From Alnus glutinosa (taxonomy: Eukaryota; Streptophyta; Magnoliopsida; Fagales; Betulaceae), in NCBI RefSeq assembly GCF_958979055.1, contig NC_084897.1:23463628-23527627 (forward strand): a DNA stretch of 64,000 nt, read 5' to 3'. Numbering within the stretch: the first letter of the stretch is position 1; each line of letters begins with the position of its first letter. The notes beneath the pieces are model-generated. The model ran no database searches. It was not told the origin of the DNA and was given only the letters and a program-made list of their open reading frames with translations. Shown here piece after piece: positions 24,742-36,789 of this stretch. A program made the translations under genes and the position numbers.

Positions 24742-25926
24742 GCTACATATATATATATATATATACATATGAGAGGTGATCAAAGACCTTTGTTTCTCGC
24801 AACGTGGGTGGAATTTTCTGACTGTACTTAATTAATTGCAGCCCAAATTTAACCAGGATTCGATCTCAACCAGGTGGTTCTCTAGCTCGTGGCCCATCGA
24901 ATGGTGTTGATGGTCATGCTCTCGTAATGATGCTCGCCACTTGGACGGTCAGGAAGGGGGCATTCGTTTTACAAAGCCTTTTCTTTAAAGCTGAAAAATT
25001 AAAAGCTAGGCTAAAATTGGTGAGTTGGTAGAATGGAATATATATTATTAAACAAAGCAGTAATTGCTAACAACTTGTAATCAACCGTCCGCCGGTAGTT
25101 TTAGCTACCTGATTTCTTAGTGTCATAATAACATTTGGGGATTGAGGAGAGTCGTAAAGGGAAATCTCATGAAAAATCATAAAGAAAGTCTCTTTTGGGT
25201 AATAAATATATTGTTAAAAACTGACAGACGGTTTCTTTTTAAATGAGGTTGACGGATCAAAATAGCGATAGCTGGCTAGCTAGCTAGGTAGCCATATATT
25301 CGACGCTTTTTTTTTTCTTTTTTTTTTTTTTTTTTAATTTATGGTGTAATATTTGTTTCTTGCTTTAATGTCTTTGAGAGAATTAATTGAGAATATATAC
25401 TGAGGGACAGCTCATGTTTCATGTACGTTTACTTGATCCTTTCTGGCAGTTTAAGGCTCATGTGGGTTACTTTAGGAAACCACGAAGAAATTATAACTCT
25501 AGTACTACAACATGCAACAAGAGGTCGAGGGTGATTACTTACGGACACTAGATTGAAGCAACGTACCCTTAATAACTATGAAGCATAAAGGGTAGGAGTA
25601 CTTGATAATAACTAATGAGTGACCATATTTTAATTGATGCAGCACGTGAATAATTGTCATGCCAACTGATCGATCGATCTAGAGCAGGAAAAATAAAGGA
25701 TTGACGTCTCACCAAACAGAGAAATTAGCATCACACCATAATATTCATAGAAGAGTAATCAAAACTCCTAAACAACAAAATCTGTTTATTCATCAATTTT
25801 AATTTGTTTATATTGGAGTACAATAGTTCACTTAAATGGACTCATTGACTAAACCTAACTCTAACCCAAATTTAACCGACTTTGGGCCAAATCCATTTAA
25901 TAAATTACAAAATAACACAACTCTTA

Positions 25927-26324
25927 ATTACCAACTTTTGCGCAAAGCCTCCACAAACTACCAACTCGACCAAAATAGAGCATTCAACTACCAAACACAA
26001 CCCTTTTTCTTCCATTTCGTTAGTTAGAGGGGTTAAAAGTTAAAACAAATGGTCAACGGGTCACGTGACCGTCATGTGCCGTTTTTCATTGGGGCATGTT
26101 GGAAGATGGTGGTAGTTCATGAGGGAAAATAGGAAGAAAATGAGGGTAAAACAGCATGTGACGGTCACGTGACCTGTTGACCGTTTGTTTTAACCCCTCT
26201 AACTGACGGAAGGGGAGAAAATGGTTGTCTTTGGTAGTTGAATACTCTATTTTGGTCGAGTTGGTAGTTTGTGGGGGCTTTGCGCAAAAGTTGGTAGTTC
26301 ATTGGGGAAAAATGTAATTACCCC
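25927..26324. mobile_element. foldback element inside repeat unit 1
   Basis: About 400 bases with long inverted arms: the left arm from CCAACTTTTGCGCAAAGCC and the right arm ending GGCTTTGCGCAAAAGTTGG match over roughly 150 bases, including GACCAAAATAGAG and GGTCACGTGACCGTCA. Sister repeat units read straight through at ACTCTTAAAATTT, so the empty site is known; bases TA flank both sides. The right end extends about 20 bases beyond the left, so the left terminus appears to have lost an internal piece. Arms rich in ACTACCAA resemble the element at 59272-60218. Confidence 0.8.
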
Positions 26325-26586
26325 TAAAATTTAAGTAAAATATAAAATTAAATACAAATAACCTAATTAACAAAAAATACCAAAATAAAACTAAAAAATC
26401 TGATTATTTATTTCCCATCTTGCTTGAGGGTTACTTTAGAAAACCACAAGAAGTACTAACCTTAGTACTACAACAAGAGGAAGATGGTCATCACTTATGG
26501 CCACTATAGTGAAGCAAAGTACCCTTACTAATAATGGAACATAAATTTAATGTAAGAGTACTTGATAATAACTAATGAGGAGACCA

Positions 26587-26862
26587 ACCATCTGTGGTGG
26601 TAATTCATTGGCCTCAAGGAAATCTCTAAAGTGGTTGGGCATGTATTAAGATGAGAGTTCAACTCTCGACAAAGGAATCCTCAATCATGTCGTCTTTGGT
26701 CCCACTGATTTCTTGATGGAACTGGGTCAAGCTATGACTCAACCAGACTTGAGGGAACGCCTGCGATTCTCACTGTCTAAGCCCCTTCATGTGCGGTTCC
26801 TAACGTGCAAATGCTATTATGGTCACATTCAAGTAGAATAACTACATTTTTTAGTAGAAAAA
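26587..26862 (+). mobile_element. SINE-like insertion in repeat unit 2
   Basis: A 276-bp segment absent from the sister units, bounded by 17-bp direct repeats that differ at one base: AACTAATGAGGAGACCA (26570-26586) and AACTAATGAGGTGACCA (26863-26879). Near the 5' end there is a possible box A (TGGCCTCAAGG, 26609) and 46 bases on a good box B (GAGTTCAACTC, 26655-26665), the internal promoter parts of tRNA-derived SINEs. The 3' end is TTTTTTAGTAGAAAAA. It has no long open frame. Confidence 0.75.
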
Positions 26863-29030
26863 AACTAATGAGGTGACCATATTTTAATTGATGCAGCACG
26901 AGAAGAATTGTCACACAACTTGATCAAGAATAGGAAAAATGAATGATAAGCATCTCACCAAACGAGGATTTGGCATCACACCAAAGAAAATGGTGTCTCA
27001 CCATAAAAGAAGAATAATCACAACTCACAAAGAACAAAATCTATTTATTCATCAATTCTAATTTGTCTCTATTGGAGTACAATAGTTCACTTAAATAGAC
27101 TCAATGACTAAACCCTAACCTGAACTCTAATTTGACAGATTTTGGGCCAAGCTCGTTTAATAACTTACAAAATAACACCAACTCTTAAAATTTAAATCAA
27201 ATATAAAACTAAATACAAATAACCTATTTAATTAATAAAACTAAAAGACGCAATTATTTATTTATCATCTTACATTAGGGTTACTTTAGAAAACCACAAA
27301 GAAATAGCCCATGTACTTCAACAAAAGGTTGATGATGATTACTTATGGACACTACAATGAAGCAAATTACCCTTCCTAACTATGGAGCATAAAGTAGGAG
27401 TACTTGATAATAACTAAGAAGGGGACCATATTTTTTAATTGACAGAGCATGGGAAGATTTGTCATGCCAACAAATCAAGAACATGAGAAATGAAAGATTT
27501 GCGTCTCATTAAACAAAGGAATTGGAGTCACACAAAAGAGAATGGTGTTTCACCACAAGAGAAGAGTAATAACTAATAAGAACCCAAAAAGAAAAACAAA
27601 ATATGATTATTAATCAATCCTAATATGTCTTTATTGAAGTACAATAGTTTACTTAAATAGACTCAACGACTAAACCTTAATCTGAACCCTAAATTAACTG
27701 ACTTTGGGCCAAGCCCATTTAATAACTTACAAAATAACATAACTCTTAAAATTTAAATAAAATATAAAATTGAATACAAATAACCTAATTAGTTAATAAA
27801 ACTTAAATAAAACTAAAAGACTCAATTATTTATTTCTTATGGTTACTTTAGAAAACTACGAAGAAGTAACTCTAGTACTACAACAAAAGGTGGATGGTGA
27901 TCACTTATGGACAATAAAGTGAAGCCAAGTACCCTTGCTAACTATGGAGCATAAAGTACTTGATAATAACTTGTGAGGGGACCATAGCTTTTATTTGATG
28001 AAGGACGAGAAGAATTGTCATGCCAACAGATCAAGAACATGGAAAATGAGGGATTAACGTCTCACCAAATAGAGGAATTGGAGTTACACCAAAGAGAATG
28101 GTATTTCACCACAAGAGAAGAGTAATCACAACTCACAAAGAACAAAATCTGTTTATTCATCAATTCTAATTTGTCTCTACTGGAGTACAATAGCTCACTT
28201 TAACAGACTCAAAGACTAAACCCTAACACGAACCCTAATTTGACTGACTTTGGGTCAAGCCCATTTAATAATTTACAAAATAACACAACTCTTAAAACTT
28301 AAATCAAATATAAATCTGAATACAAATAACCTAATTAATTAATAAAACTAAAAGACTCAATTATTTATTTATCATCCTACATTAGGGTTACCTTAGGAAA
28401 CCACGAAGAAGTAACCTCAGTACTACAACAAAAGGTTGATGGTGATTACTTATGGACACTACAATGAAGCAAAGTACTCTTACTAACTATGGAGCATAAA
28501 ATAGGAGTACTTGGTAATAACTAAGGAGGGGACCATATTTTTTATTTGACGGAGCATGGGAATATTTGTAATGGCAACAGATCAAGAACATGAAAAATGA
28601 AATATTTGCATATCATTAAACAGAGGAATTGGAGTCATACAAAAGAGAATGGGTTTCACCACAAGAGAATAGTAACAAGACAAAATATGATTATTCATCA
28701 ATTCTAGTCTATCTCTATTGAAATACAATAGTTTACTTAAATAGACTCAATGACTAAACCTTAACTTGAACCATAATTTGACTAACTTTGGGCCAAACTT
28801 ATTTAATAACTTACTAAATAACATAGCTCTTGAAATTTAAATAAAATATAAATTTGAATACAAATAACTTAATTAATTAATAAAACCTAAATAAAACTAA
28901 AAGACTCAATATTTATTTCTCATCCTACATTAGGGTTACTTTAAAAAACTAAGAAGAAGTAACCCTGGTACTACAACAAAAGGCCGATGGTGATCATTTA
29001 TGAATACTTAAGTGAAGCAAAGTACCCTTA

Positions 29031-30381
29031 GAGCATCCCTAGTGAGCTCTCCGCTTCAAAATTTTCACCAAAAATTGGTGAAAACCTCAAAAAAGCCCAC
29101 TCCAACAAACTCTCTGTAATTACTCTATTTTGGGCCTTGTTAGAATTTCATCCCAAATTTTGCTATCAAATTTCATGAGCTATTCAATATTTTATTATTT
29201 TTCGTTTGTTTCCCGCCTCTCCCCTTCACTTTTCTTTCTCCCCCTTATTTTATTGCGTTAGTGAGAATCACATTAGTGTTGGACACCAAGGACTCAAACT
29301 CTAGCATCGAAGCTGGAGAGGTGTGTGACAATACACTCTCATAGTCATCCAAAGAACCTAAATGGTGGTTCTTTGACTTAGAAATCGTAGCAGAAGACGA
29401 CGACGCGTTGTTGCTCTTCTCAAGAGCGGCATGGGAAACTCCTCAAAACACCCAGAAAATTTTCAAGTGCAATTAATGCAAAATAAAATCAGAGAAAGCT
29501 AAAAAAGGGGGCAAAAATATCTCAGAATCTCAACGATATCAAGTAAGACCCCATCTGAGGAACAAGAAAAAGAAAGAAAATTGTTTTATATGAAAAGCCC
29601 CAAAGCACTTCACTTCAGAACAAGTCCTGTAAAAACACCAAAATCACACAAAACCATCTTAGATTTAGCCCAGAAAAGCACCAAAACCCCCATAACTCAA
29701 ACAAGGGTTTAACTGAGATTTAACAAAATTGCAAAAAGCCCATACCTCTTTGGCCTCAAACACATCGAAATGGACGAATTTACTAGATTCAATATATCTC
29801 TACCAAAAACAGCATGGAAGCATGCAGTAGCAAGAGCATAGAGCAAAAAACGCAGAGAAGATTGCTGTAGAAAAAAGCCAGAGTTGCAACAGAGCCCCAA
29901 TCAGCACCAAATCAAACCCAGCTGACATAAATCCGCTAACCCACAACCACGCTTACTCCTTTCCACAACGCCAAAACCTCTCTCTCTCTCTATGTTCTAT
30001 TACTCTTAACAGAGAACAAAAAACAAGAAACCAAAAGCAAAAATTCGTTCTGTGAGATACTAAATATAAGCAACAAAACCCCAAACCCCAACAGAGACTT
30101 AGAGGGTTAGAAATATTGACAGTTAATGCTTGAGTTGTTAGTTAGATTTATTTTGTGAATACCATTTTTCTAGATAAAGCTTATTTTACTCATTTGGAGT
30201 AACTTTTCATGGTGGTTAAAGTTGTTAAAGTGGTTGCTCTCAAAATCAATAAAAAAATAATATATGTTTAAAATATAGAAATATTTAAAGAGTTTAATGT
30301 ATGAAGATTTTTAAAAGTGATAGATAAAATAACAAAAGTAGATTGTTTAGCTAAAATTTGGAGAGCTCACTAGAGATGCTC
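29031..30381. mobile_element. Harbinger-like non-autonomous transposon, 1351 bp
   Basis: Terminal inverted repeats GAGCATCCCTAGTGAGCTCT at the left and AGAGCTCACTAGAGATGCTC at the right, flanked by TTA on both sides. Sister units of the array have ACCCTTACTAAC without insertion, which proves a TTA target duplication. The 3-bp TWA duplication and GAGCATC ends fit PIF/Harbinger-type elements. No transposase is present. The interior holds intron- and exon-like sequence on the minus strand (see 29245-29442). Confidence 0.85.
29245..29442 (-). pseudogene. possible captured exon within the Harbinger-like element
   Basis: A 65-codon minus-strand frame between two stops reads GVSHAALEKSNNASSSS and continues with a Ser-rich stretch ending in LEFESLVSNTNV and a stop. 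It looks more protein-like than its surroundings and lies inside a non-autonomous element, so it may be a captured host-gene fragment. The flanking sequence on the same strand contains pyrimidine-rich, intron-like stretches. I do not recognise the parent gene. Confidence 0.35.
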
Positions 30382-31032
30382 TTACTAACTATAGAGCATA
30401 AAGCACTTGATAATAACTAATGAGGGGATCAAATCTTTTATTTGACGGAGAACAGGAAGAATTGTCATGCCAATAGATCAAGGACATGAAAGTGAAGTAT
30501 TGGCGTCTCACCAAATAGAGGAATTGGAGTCACACCAAAGAGAATGGTATCTCACCACAAGAGAAGACTAATCACAACTTATAAAGAAAAAGAAATATGA
30601 TTATTCATCAATTCTAATTTGTCTCTATTGAAATACAATAATTCACTTAAATAGACTCAATGACTAAACCATAGCCTGAACCTTAATTTGACTAACTTTG
30701 GGCCAAGCCCATTTAATAACTTACAAAATAACACAACTTTTAAAATTTTGATAAAATATAAAATTAAATACGAATAACCTAATCAATTAATAAAACTAAA
30801 AGACCTGATTATTTATTTCTCATCTGCGTTATGGTTACTTAATTTATAAACCACAAACAATTGACCAAACTACGTACAACAAGAGGTTGATGGTTATCAC
30901 TTATGGACACCGCGTGCAGTGAAGCAAAGTACCCTAGCTATGGGGCATAAAGTAGAGGAGTTGATAATAACTAATTAGGGGACCATATTTCGATTAGGTC
31001 AATGAAAATGTCAATGTCTCTCTCTCTCTCCA

Positions 31033-31057
31033 CCCCCCCCCCCCCCCCCCCCCCCCC
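31033..31057. repeat. poly-C tract (25 C)
   Basis: Twenty-five consecutive C following a CT-rich run. Its length may be unreliable because long G/C homopolymers are hard to sequence. Confidence 0.9.
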
Positions 31058-31270
31058 TTCCTTCTTCCTCACCTAGCGTTTTTTTTTTGTTTGTTTTTTT
31101 CCTAACAAGTTGAACAATTCACCTATTTACTATTGAACAATCCCATATACTAGATTAAAATAATCAAATATTGTTAATATATAGTATACGTACTCTTTGG
31201 ATCAAATAACATATCTTTGTTTTTGACCCATAAAATAAGGATCGAGTACATAGTAGCGTTACACATTCAA

Positions 31271-31317
<47 letters not shown>

Positions 31318-31674
31318 AGTATAAGCAATGCTTACTTAATATCAAATGGTAGAAAAGGTAGTAATTTTCACCAAAAATGCTGTACTTAGGGATATGTTCA
31401 CCTTGATTACTTTAACTCAAAATCAAACGTATCGAAAGATAGTCTTAATTTTAATCAACAAAGTCAGTATTTAGTGATTTATATATAATTCTTTATCATG
31501 GAGTCAAATCAAAGGTTAAATTAGATTGAGGTGTAATGTGATTCATTTTACAATTGTTTTCTCATTAGATTATAATTAAAGAAAAAAAAAAGTACGTTAT
31601 CAACATGCATTATTTATTTGATTTTTGTGCAAATCAAATAAAAAACGAAAGCTTTATGTACATTGACGAAGAAA

Positions 31675-31712
<38 letters not shown>

Positions 31713-33341
31713 CATTCATTTAAGGGAATTAAATAAAATGACATGCCAGAAGTTGAAAATGACCTGTGTTAATGCAGAGATCGACTAGATTTATGGTCTG
31801 ATAATTAAGGACAACAGCGACCTTCCAGTAATTATTCTGATCGAATTCATAATGCAAGGACAATTCTGCTAAAGGTGTGGCCCATAGTTTCCTAACCAGG
31901 TCAGACTGGCTTCTCATCTGGCTGGAATGATCTGATTGATGAAACTTATGAATTTTGTCTTGACGGACACACTCCTGACAAGCAAAGACATGATGCAAAA
32001 TCCCATGTAACACCCCGGCATCATAGTTTGTAAATTACATGGACTCTCGTATCGACAATCATCAACCTGTTTCCCAGGCAGGAGTTGTGGTTTTTGAATG
32101 AGGCCAATTTGGGTATATTGGTAGCCCTTGATAGGAGCAGGCAAGCATATGTTAGGGTTTGAATGGATGCTTAGAACTAATTAATACACACTACCCGTTA
32201 AACTTGATTAACCTTTTGATTAAATGGATGCTTAGAGATAATACACTATACCCCACTTGAGCCACATGGTTTGTAGTAGAAGAGGGGTTATTAGGGCATG
32301 TGAAACCCTCTTCAAATTGCCCCCACCACACCCTTAGAAACATACAAATAGTTTCGGGACCATTGGAGACCTATTCCTTGGTGACAACTAACATGACAAT
32401 CACGTTAGTCCACTCCTCACTCTCTTCCTAGGAGAACGTTGCCATGGCCCATGGACCATTTGCTTCCGCTATTCAATAACCGTAGGACCCTCCATGGGTC
32501 TCTCTCTCTCTCTCTCTCGATCGATGACATTGATGTTCGCCGTCCGTATGCAATTATACACGTGACAAAGGTCAACGAAAGCTACTAATACCAACTTAAC
32601 TAAATTGGTAGAAACAAAACATGTAAAATCCAGAAAGCTAGATTGAATATATATATATATATATATATATTTTTCCCAACCATTGACTTGAAAGAAGGTC
32701 GAGATTGGACAATTCAGAATTCAAAGTTGATGTTATGTGTGCTGAGTGGCACGTACAAATTTACAAGCTAGTGGTTATCCATGGTTCTCATCATGTGAAG
32801 GAGTATATAATATAGTGTTTATTATTGATAGCTACGTCGCTAGATATACATGCATGTTGTTGTTGTAGTGTACAGGTTTTGCATGGAAATATGGATATAT
32901 ATATATATATATATATATATAGGCCCCGATCGACTTCATTCGCTTAGTTATAATATTATTATCCAAATGGGTCTATTTGAGTAAAATTTAAAATGAAATG
33001 GTGTCATCTTATATACTCGAAATAATCAAAATATTGTCGAAGTTAATAAATAGTTCGTTGAACAAGTTTCAGGAACACTTTCATCAGCATCATCCAAATC
33101 TTCCTCTATGACACTATATATAGGTTTGAATAAAAGACCACGATATTACAAGAGAGTACTTTCGGTTTTTTCGATAACAAAGACCCTTGGAAGAACGACC
33201 TGCAAAGATTTTTTTCATATTTATTTTCTTTTTTCCCCCTAAAAAAATTGTCATCTAGATTATTATTTCTTCTCTAATTAAATTAAGTTAATCCTCGAAG
33301 CATATTTTTACAGGACATCCCGCGCGCGCAAGACAGGGTGA

Positions 33342-33366
33342 GGGGGGGGGGGGGGGGGGGGGGGGG
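33342..33366. repeat. poly-G tract (25 G)
   Basis: Twenty-five consecutive G. Exact length uncertain for the same reason as the poly-C tract. Confidence 0.9.
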
Positions 33367-34856
33367 AGACTACCTCTATCGGTTTTTTATTGCTCATTGA
33401 ATTTCATAATGATTTAGTACTTATCAATTAACTAGCTAGAGAACAACATCATGACCATGATTCATAGGGATAGGCCCCGCTCAATACATTTTGAGGCCTA
33501 AGACTATAAGTTTAAGTAAAACATTTTTTTAAAAAAATAATTAAATATTAATTAAATCATATTTATTTTAATTTTAATATTATATTTTAGTTAAAAATCA
33601 TTCTTCTCACTTTTTGGAATGCTAAATTACTAATTAAGTTTTTATATTCAAAACTTTTCATATTTTTCTCAACATTCAATTCAAATTGACGTTGGAGCAC
33701 ATTATTGGAGACAAATACTTTCCATGCATGTTCTACTACAATTTAATAGACATTGATGTTATTAATATCACCTTGAAGAAAGTTATACACGTTTCATGAA
33801 TTTGAAAATGAGAAAGTAAACAAGTGGACAATTAAAAAATTTATATATATAGTTGAAATTTTTGACTTTCGGGGCCTTATTAAATCTCATTGGAAAGTCT
33901 ATTCTTTATAACAACACACATCTAGAGTTAATAAATTCTCATTTTCACATGTCTAGAGATTTTTTAAAGCCCTGATATTGTAAAATTATTTGCTATCATA
34001 ATTTATGGCCTTGATTAGTGATTATTTATTAACTTTTTTTTTTTTTTATCATATTAAAGTTTTAAAAAAATTTCCTTTATTGTAGAATTATTAATTGTAG
34101 GCCTTAATTAGAAATTATTTATTAACTTCCATTTTGAAGCATTAACATTTTTTTTGCAAAAAAACTTTTATTGTACATTATTACTTAATTGGCCGGGGTC
34201 TTAGCTAGGCAACTGCTTAAATTTCTTAAGAGTTGAACCGGCACTGGTTACTGATTATACATGAATTAGTATTTTTTGATGGAGATTATATATGAATTAG
34301 TAAAGCAACATGTTATGATCAAGATATAATATATATCAACGTACTCGATAAGTTTAAAGTCCTTGTTATATATAATATAATCAACCACTAATTATAAGTC
34401 CAATTCAATAAAAAGTGATATTATTCAAAAAAAAAAAAAAAAAAAAAGTCCAATTTAATTAGGAGACAACATTAATTCAAGTAGTTCAAGTCAGGTACTC
34501 TACAATTTATGAAGCGAGGACCATCTAAGGCAGCTTTAGTCCTGCATGGATCTATCACCCAGTTAGATTTTTGTTTTGTTATATGTACAAGTGGGTCAGA
34601 ATGAGTAACAGTCAAGCATGGAGTGCGCCTCACTCGCACACATCACAGGGTCTCATTTCTGAGTCTGTTTTGTAATTATTTGCAGCAGCTATCCAAATCA
34701 AGCGCAGTGTAGTTGGCCTTGTTGCGATTTAGAGGGAACTCAGGCAGCTCACCTTCGGACTCTCTGTTCCTCCTGCTGGCCTACTTCATATATTGTTGTG
34801 TGTTTGATTTTAATATCTGCAACTTGGAGTTTATTAATGGTAATCTGTGTTCGCTT

Positions 34857-35170
34857 GTTTAGTTCGGGTCGTGTCAAGACGTGGATATAAGATTATATAT
34901 ATAAGTCATCCTTAATCCGACCTGTTAAATTAAAAGTGTTAGACCCTTCAACTCTAACCCCTTAATTTTGTACTGGGTTCGTGTTGTGTCAAAAATTGCT
35001 ATCTTTTATGTTGAGAGTTTAATTCAGGTCGTGTCGAGGTATAAATATAATACTATATAAATCAATCATAACACAAACTATTTAATTAAACGGATTAGAC
35101 CTTCAATTCTAACTTGCTAATTTCGTGTTTGATTCATGTCAAAATCATGGGTCATGTCAACAATTGCAAC
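34857..35170. repeat. two diverged tandem copies of ~160 bp
   Basis: Copy 1 starts near GTTCGGGTCGTGTCAAGACG (34862) and copy 2 near ATTCAGGTCGTGTCGAGGT (35021). Both continue with a TATATAA-rich part, a TTAGACC(C)TTCAA(C/T)TCTAAC block and end in GTGTCAA-AATTGC. This kind of sequence is common in plant LTR elements, but no element ends were found. Confidence 0.6.
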
Positions 35171-36789
35171 TCATAAATAAAGGCTCTTTAGAAACCCTAA
35201 TTGTAGAACACATTGTCAATTCTTCTTAGGCACAAAGACGGTCCAAGATTTAATTTTTTTTTTTTTTTTCCTGAATGATATATATTGAAGAATTTAGCAT
35301 TCTATTTTTTTCTTTATACGTTATTTATTTGGGGGTTAATTTTCTTTATATATTAAAACTAGATAGGGAATAAACTTAAAACCAAATCCAAAGAAGAATT
35401 ATGAATGAACTAGACGAAAGGGTGTAAGAAAAGATCTCCTGGATTGACCCACAGCCAGTTGGGAGTAACAATCGTTATTCATTTCCAATGACAGCTAGTT
35501 TTGGGCCATTTGAATCCTCAAAAGGTGACCCTGGGTTCCTCATCGGGGGGACACTAATTTTATGGGCCAGAAACTGCACCGAAATTATGGGCCCAGGCCC
35601 ACCAAGGACTGGACCCTGTGTATGTTGACAACCTAAGTATACATTCCAGGTTGCTGTCTTAGTCTAGGCTGTCTAGCTCTGAGGTAGTGAGGTGGCATGT
35701 ATGTTGGAAGTTCAGTACTCTTCACTAAAAATATCTAACGGGCCGCTGCTTACATTTTCTATATATTTTTTATACAATTACATTCTACCACTAAATTTAT
35801 AGGGCTCAATGTAGGTCCCATAAATTCAAAGAATTTAAAAATGAGATATATAAGAAATATATAAGTGATGTAAAAATATCATTTCTCACTAACTAATAAC
35901 CAGAACCAGGCAGACAAATTATACCAAGAAATGTTATTTTGCATTTTTCTTTTATTTACACAGTATATTCAGTTCACGTGAGATGCTTAATCTACCCTTA
36001 GATCAATCTTAATTAAAAAAAAAAAAAAAAAAATCAAAAGTGAATTGAGTATGCCACATCATTTGAATATGCTGAAAAAATACTAAGAAAATATAAAATA
36101 ACATTTCTTAATTATGCCAACTAATTTGGTGAATATCTGAGCAGAAAAGCCCATATATGAGTGACAGTCTCACTCAAAAGCATTTTGCATTGAAATGCCA
36201 ACTATTAATTAGTTAATCTCTTTTGATATTCTGACAATACTTTATAGTATGTGGGATTTTACATATTCTCACAATGATACTAGTAAATGAAGTAGTTAAC
36301 ATTCATCCGTTAATTCTTAGACTCGTTCGATCTCAAAAAATACAAAGCAAACAAATATTCATCCTTAAAATAATCCACTTCCATAATTAATGCATAATGC
36401 GGTGGATCTTATTTTATTGTAAGGCCTACCATAATTTTTTTATTTTATTTTGAACGAATAAGGCCTACCATAATTAAACACATGCATGTCCTACAAAAAA
36501 TAGAAAGCAAAAAATAATTGGACCAAAAAATTTTTGAGGAGCAACCAATGTTTGTGTTCTCTAGAAAGCCTTTCTTTTTTGTGGAGATTTATGCAAAGGA
36601 TTGAGGTCCCGTGCAATTTCATGAGATTGCAAGGGCTTGAAATTTCAAAGATTTAAACCGTTAATTCAAAATAATCAATTGCTTAAAGTATTGTAGGTTG
36701 TAAATTGTCGACAATAATGTTTTGTGAGCCTAAGGTATTTAATCAATTTTTAACTGAAATTTGTTTTTTATTAATATTATTTTATCAAA

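Larger units (their letters stand above)
23420..25440. other. gene-free stretch upstream of ACC synthase
   Basis: Probable promoter region followed by simple repeats. A coding-like but unassigned minus-strand segment lies at about 24345-24480. No transposon ends were identified. Confidence 0.4.
25464..31000. repeat. tandem array of ~550-bp units
   Basis: Seven units begin with GGGTTACTTTAG or a close variant, at about 25464, 26428, 27278, 27840, 28385, 28933 and 30832 (the last is partial). Spacing is 545-562 bases for the undisturbed units; the longer spacings (964, 850 and 1899) are explained by inserted elements of about 400, 290 and 1354 bases. Shared blocks in each unit include the GAAGCAAAGTACCCTTACTA region, GTCTCACCAAACAGAGGAAT, TTGGAGTACAATAGTTCACT, TTTGGGCCAAGCCCATTTAA and AAAATAACACAACTCTTAAA. 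No frame stays open across units, so it is non-coding repeat DNA. Origin unknown. Confidence 0.9.
31060..36690. other. gene-free stretch
   Basis: No gene recognised. It holds (AT)n microsatellites at about 31274-31315, 31677-31710, 32648-32671 and 32893-32920, a poly-G tract at 33342-33366, a region with repeated GGCCTTAATTAG-like motifs (33470-34200) that looks like transposon debris, and a two-copy tandem repeat at 34857-35170. Minus-strand frames at 31729-32144 were not recognised. Confidence 0.4.

Noticed and set aside
31729..32144. Two overlapping minus-strand frames containing HHVFACQECVRQDKIHKF
   Set aside because: The Cys/His spacing faintly recalls a retroelement zinc finger, but no other domain is present and the frames overlap out of register.
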